Source: Lota lota
Lineage: Eukaryota; Chordata; Actinopteri; Gadiformes; Lotidae
Direction of reading: 5' to 3'
Assembly: GCA_026745465.1 (NCBI GenBank)
Contig: JACYXH010000479.1
Span: 5,898,011-5,962,010, forward strand
DNA length: 64,000 bases
The translations under genes were made by a program, and so were the position numbers. Positions 62,943-64,000 of the stretch are shown one piece after another. Each line of letters opens with the position of its first letter. Within the stretch, counting starts at the first letter, position 1. The notes below the pieces were generated by a model. The model was not told the origin of the DNA, searched no databases, and worked only from the letters and a program-made list of their open reading frames with translations.

Positions 62943-64000
62943 GTGTTAAAACAACTACAGCAAAAACAAATCTAAGAAAAGCTGCGTAAAATCTTTTCAT
63001 TTTAATACCGTTATTCAGTATATTTCAAATAGTAACTGTTTTGAATGCTCCGCAAATTGTTTGGCAGACTGTAGCACTCATTGCATTTATATTTTTTGGG
63101 GGGGAAAGGCTTTCAACTGGATCGAGGCCAGACCGTTCTGCAGCAAGAAACAAAATGTGAACATTCGGGATGTTCTCATGAGGATGAGAAACCCACCCAT
63201 CAGTCAAATTTGGTGTTTTGATCAATGTGGAACATTATGGATGGTAACAATTGCAATTGTCAAAAACAATAGCTGTTCTCAGGAGTTCTAGAAAACACAA
63301 CATTTGTCAAAATACATCATTGACGTATAAAAAGATATTGGATCCATTGTCGTGATGACTTGCATCTATCATCATGTATTACAATACTGGTTGTCTTTGA
63401 TTTTTTTTTTCAGTGATCTATTCAACTTAGGAGGGCTAGCTCATTTCTTACATTTTTTATTAATGAATTGTGCTGTTAACTGCCATAGCAATATCATGTG
63501 TTCTTATGTGGAAGGAAACAAAAGCTTGTATTTTCTGTATAATTATAAAACCCTTGCGTAGTAAAAAGGAAATGGTATTAAATCACACATTTGTCTAGGG
63601 CCATTTACTACCAGTCACTATACTAACTGGTAGTAAGGGAGAAGGTTATGACGTTGGACATGATAAAATGAAGTGCTGTCTCCTGAAATGTCATTCAAAC
63701 AGCTCCACATTCTGCATTTTACATTTATTATGTGTCACACTGCGGTGTGGCAAGATTAACAGTGGGGTGTGTTTACACCACACTCTAGCAATCGTCCAAT
63801 GAGGCTCCATTGAGAGATGATGGCAAAATGTGGGTGACCTCACACAAGATGCTCTCAAGATGGCTGAATGGCAAACATTTTCTTCTTCTGAGATTAGGTA
63901 TTCCCAGGGCAGGCAAAAATATTCTGGTTTGTTTGGCTTGGTTAGGCAATTGGATGAGGCCATGAGGGCTACCGCAGGAGACTTAACACTCAAACAATGC

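Noticed and set aside
63061-63291. Frame reading KAFNWIEARPFCSKKQ, reminiscent of a C-type lectin domain
   Set aside because: Only a short string fits. The later conserved cysteines, WIGL and WND-type motifs are absent, so the likeness is probably chance.

Overview
This is a vertebrate, almost certainly teleost fish, nuclear window. Short exons with GT-AG junctions are spread over long AT-rich introns. The introns carry Tc1/mariner, hAT, CR1/L2-type LINE, Ty3 and DIRS-like elements and very long (CA)n/(TG)n microsatellites. The species cannot be read from the sequence.

One host gene spans the whole window on the + strand. It is importin-11 (ipo11), a karyopherin-beta nuclear transport receptor. 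Fourteen exons between 3086 and 52416 encode about 433 consecutive residues, roughly residues 490-922 of a protein of about 975 (protein length and human comparison are from memory of the human protein). Every exon-exon phase is consistent. The first 7 bases may be the end of the preceding exon. The N-terminal half lies before the window. The last roughly 50 codons were not found, so they probably lie beyond 64000. One intron (6563-6732) is a textbook minor-spliceosome (U12-type) AT-AC intron; the other 12 complete introns are GT-AG.

Layout. 1-9081: ipo11 exons 1-5 with moderately sized introns. 9082-17072: introns holding a candidate MITE, an exon-derived tandem repeat with (CA)n, and an unusual array (14961-15802) in which the palindromes ACTAGT and GATATC alternate on a 21-22 bp lattice. 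17150-34023: a 16.9 kb intron with a truncated LINE (19326-21180, minus), a 21-bp coding-like minisatellite (about 23293-23445), a Tc1-like element with an internally deleted transposase (24500-25756) and a fossil Ty3-type LTR retrotransposon with both LTRs (26187-30407, minus). 34024-40205: exons 8-12 and a 650-bp non-autonomous hAT element with a perfect target duplication (36133-36782). 40206-50088: an intron with a nested island (43072-47039) bounded by about 230-bp inverted repeats and holding hAT and DIRS-like fragments. 50089-52416: exons 13-14. 52417-64000: intron sequence with long microsatellites and few recognisable features.

No rRNA, tRNA, CRISPR or second host protein gene could be supported. 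The most interesting signals are the 21-bp palindrome lattice, the AT-AC intron, the splice-donor-derived tandem copies in intron 6, and the nested inverted-repeat island.
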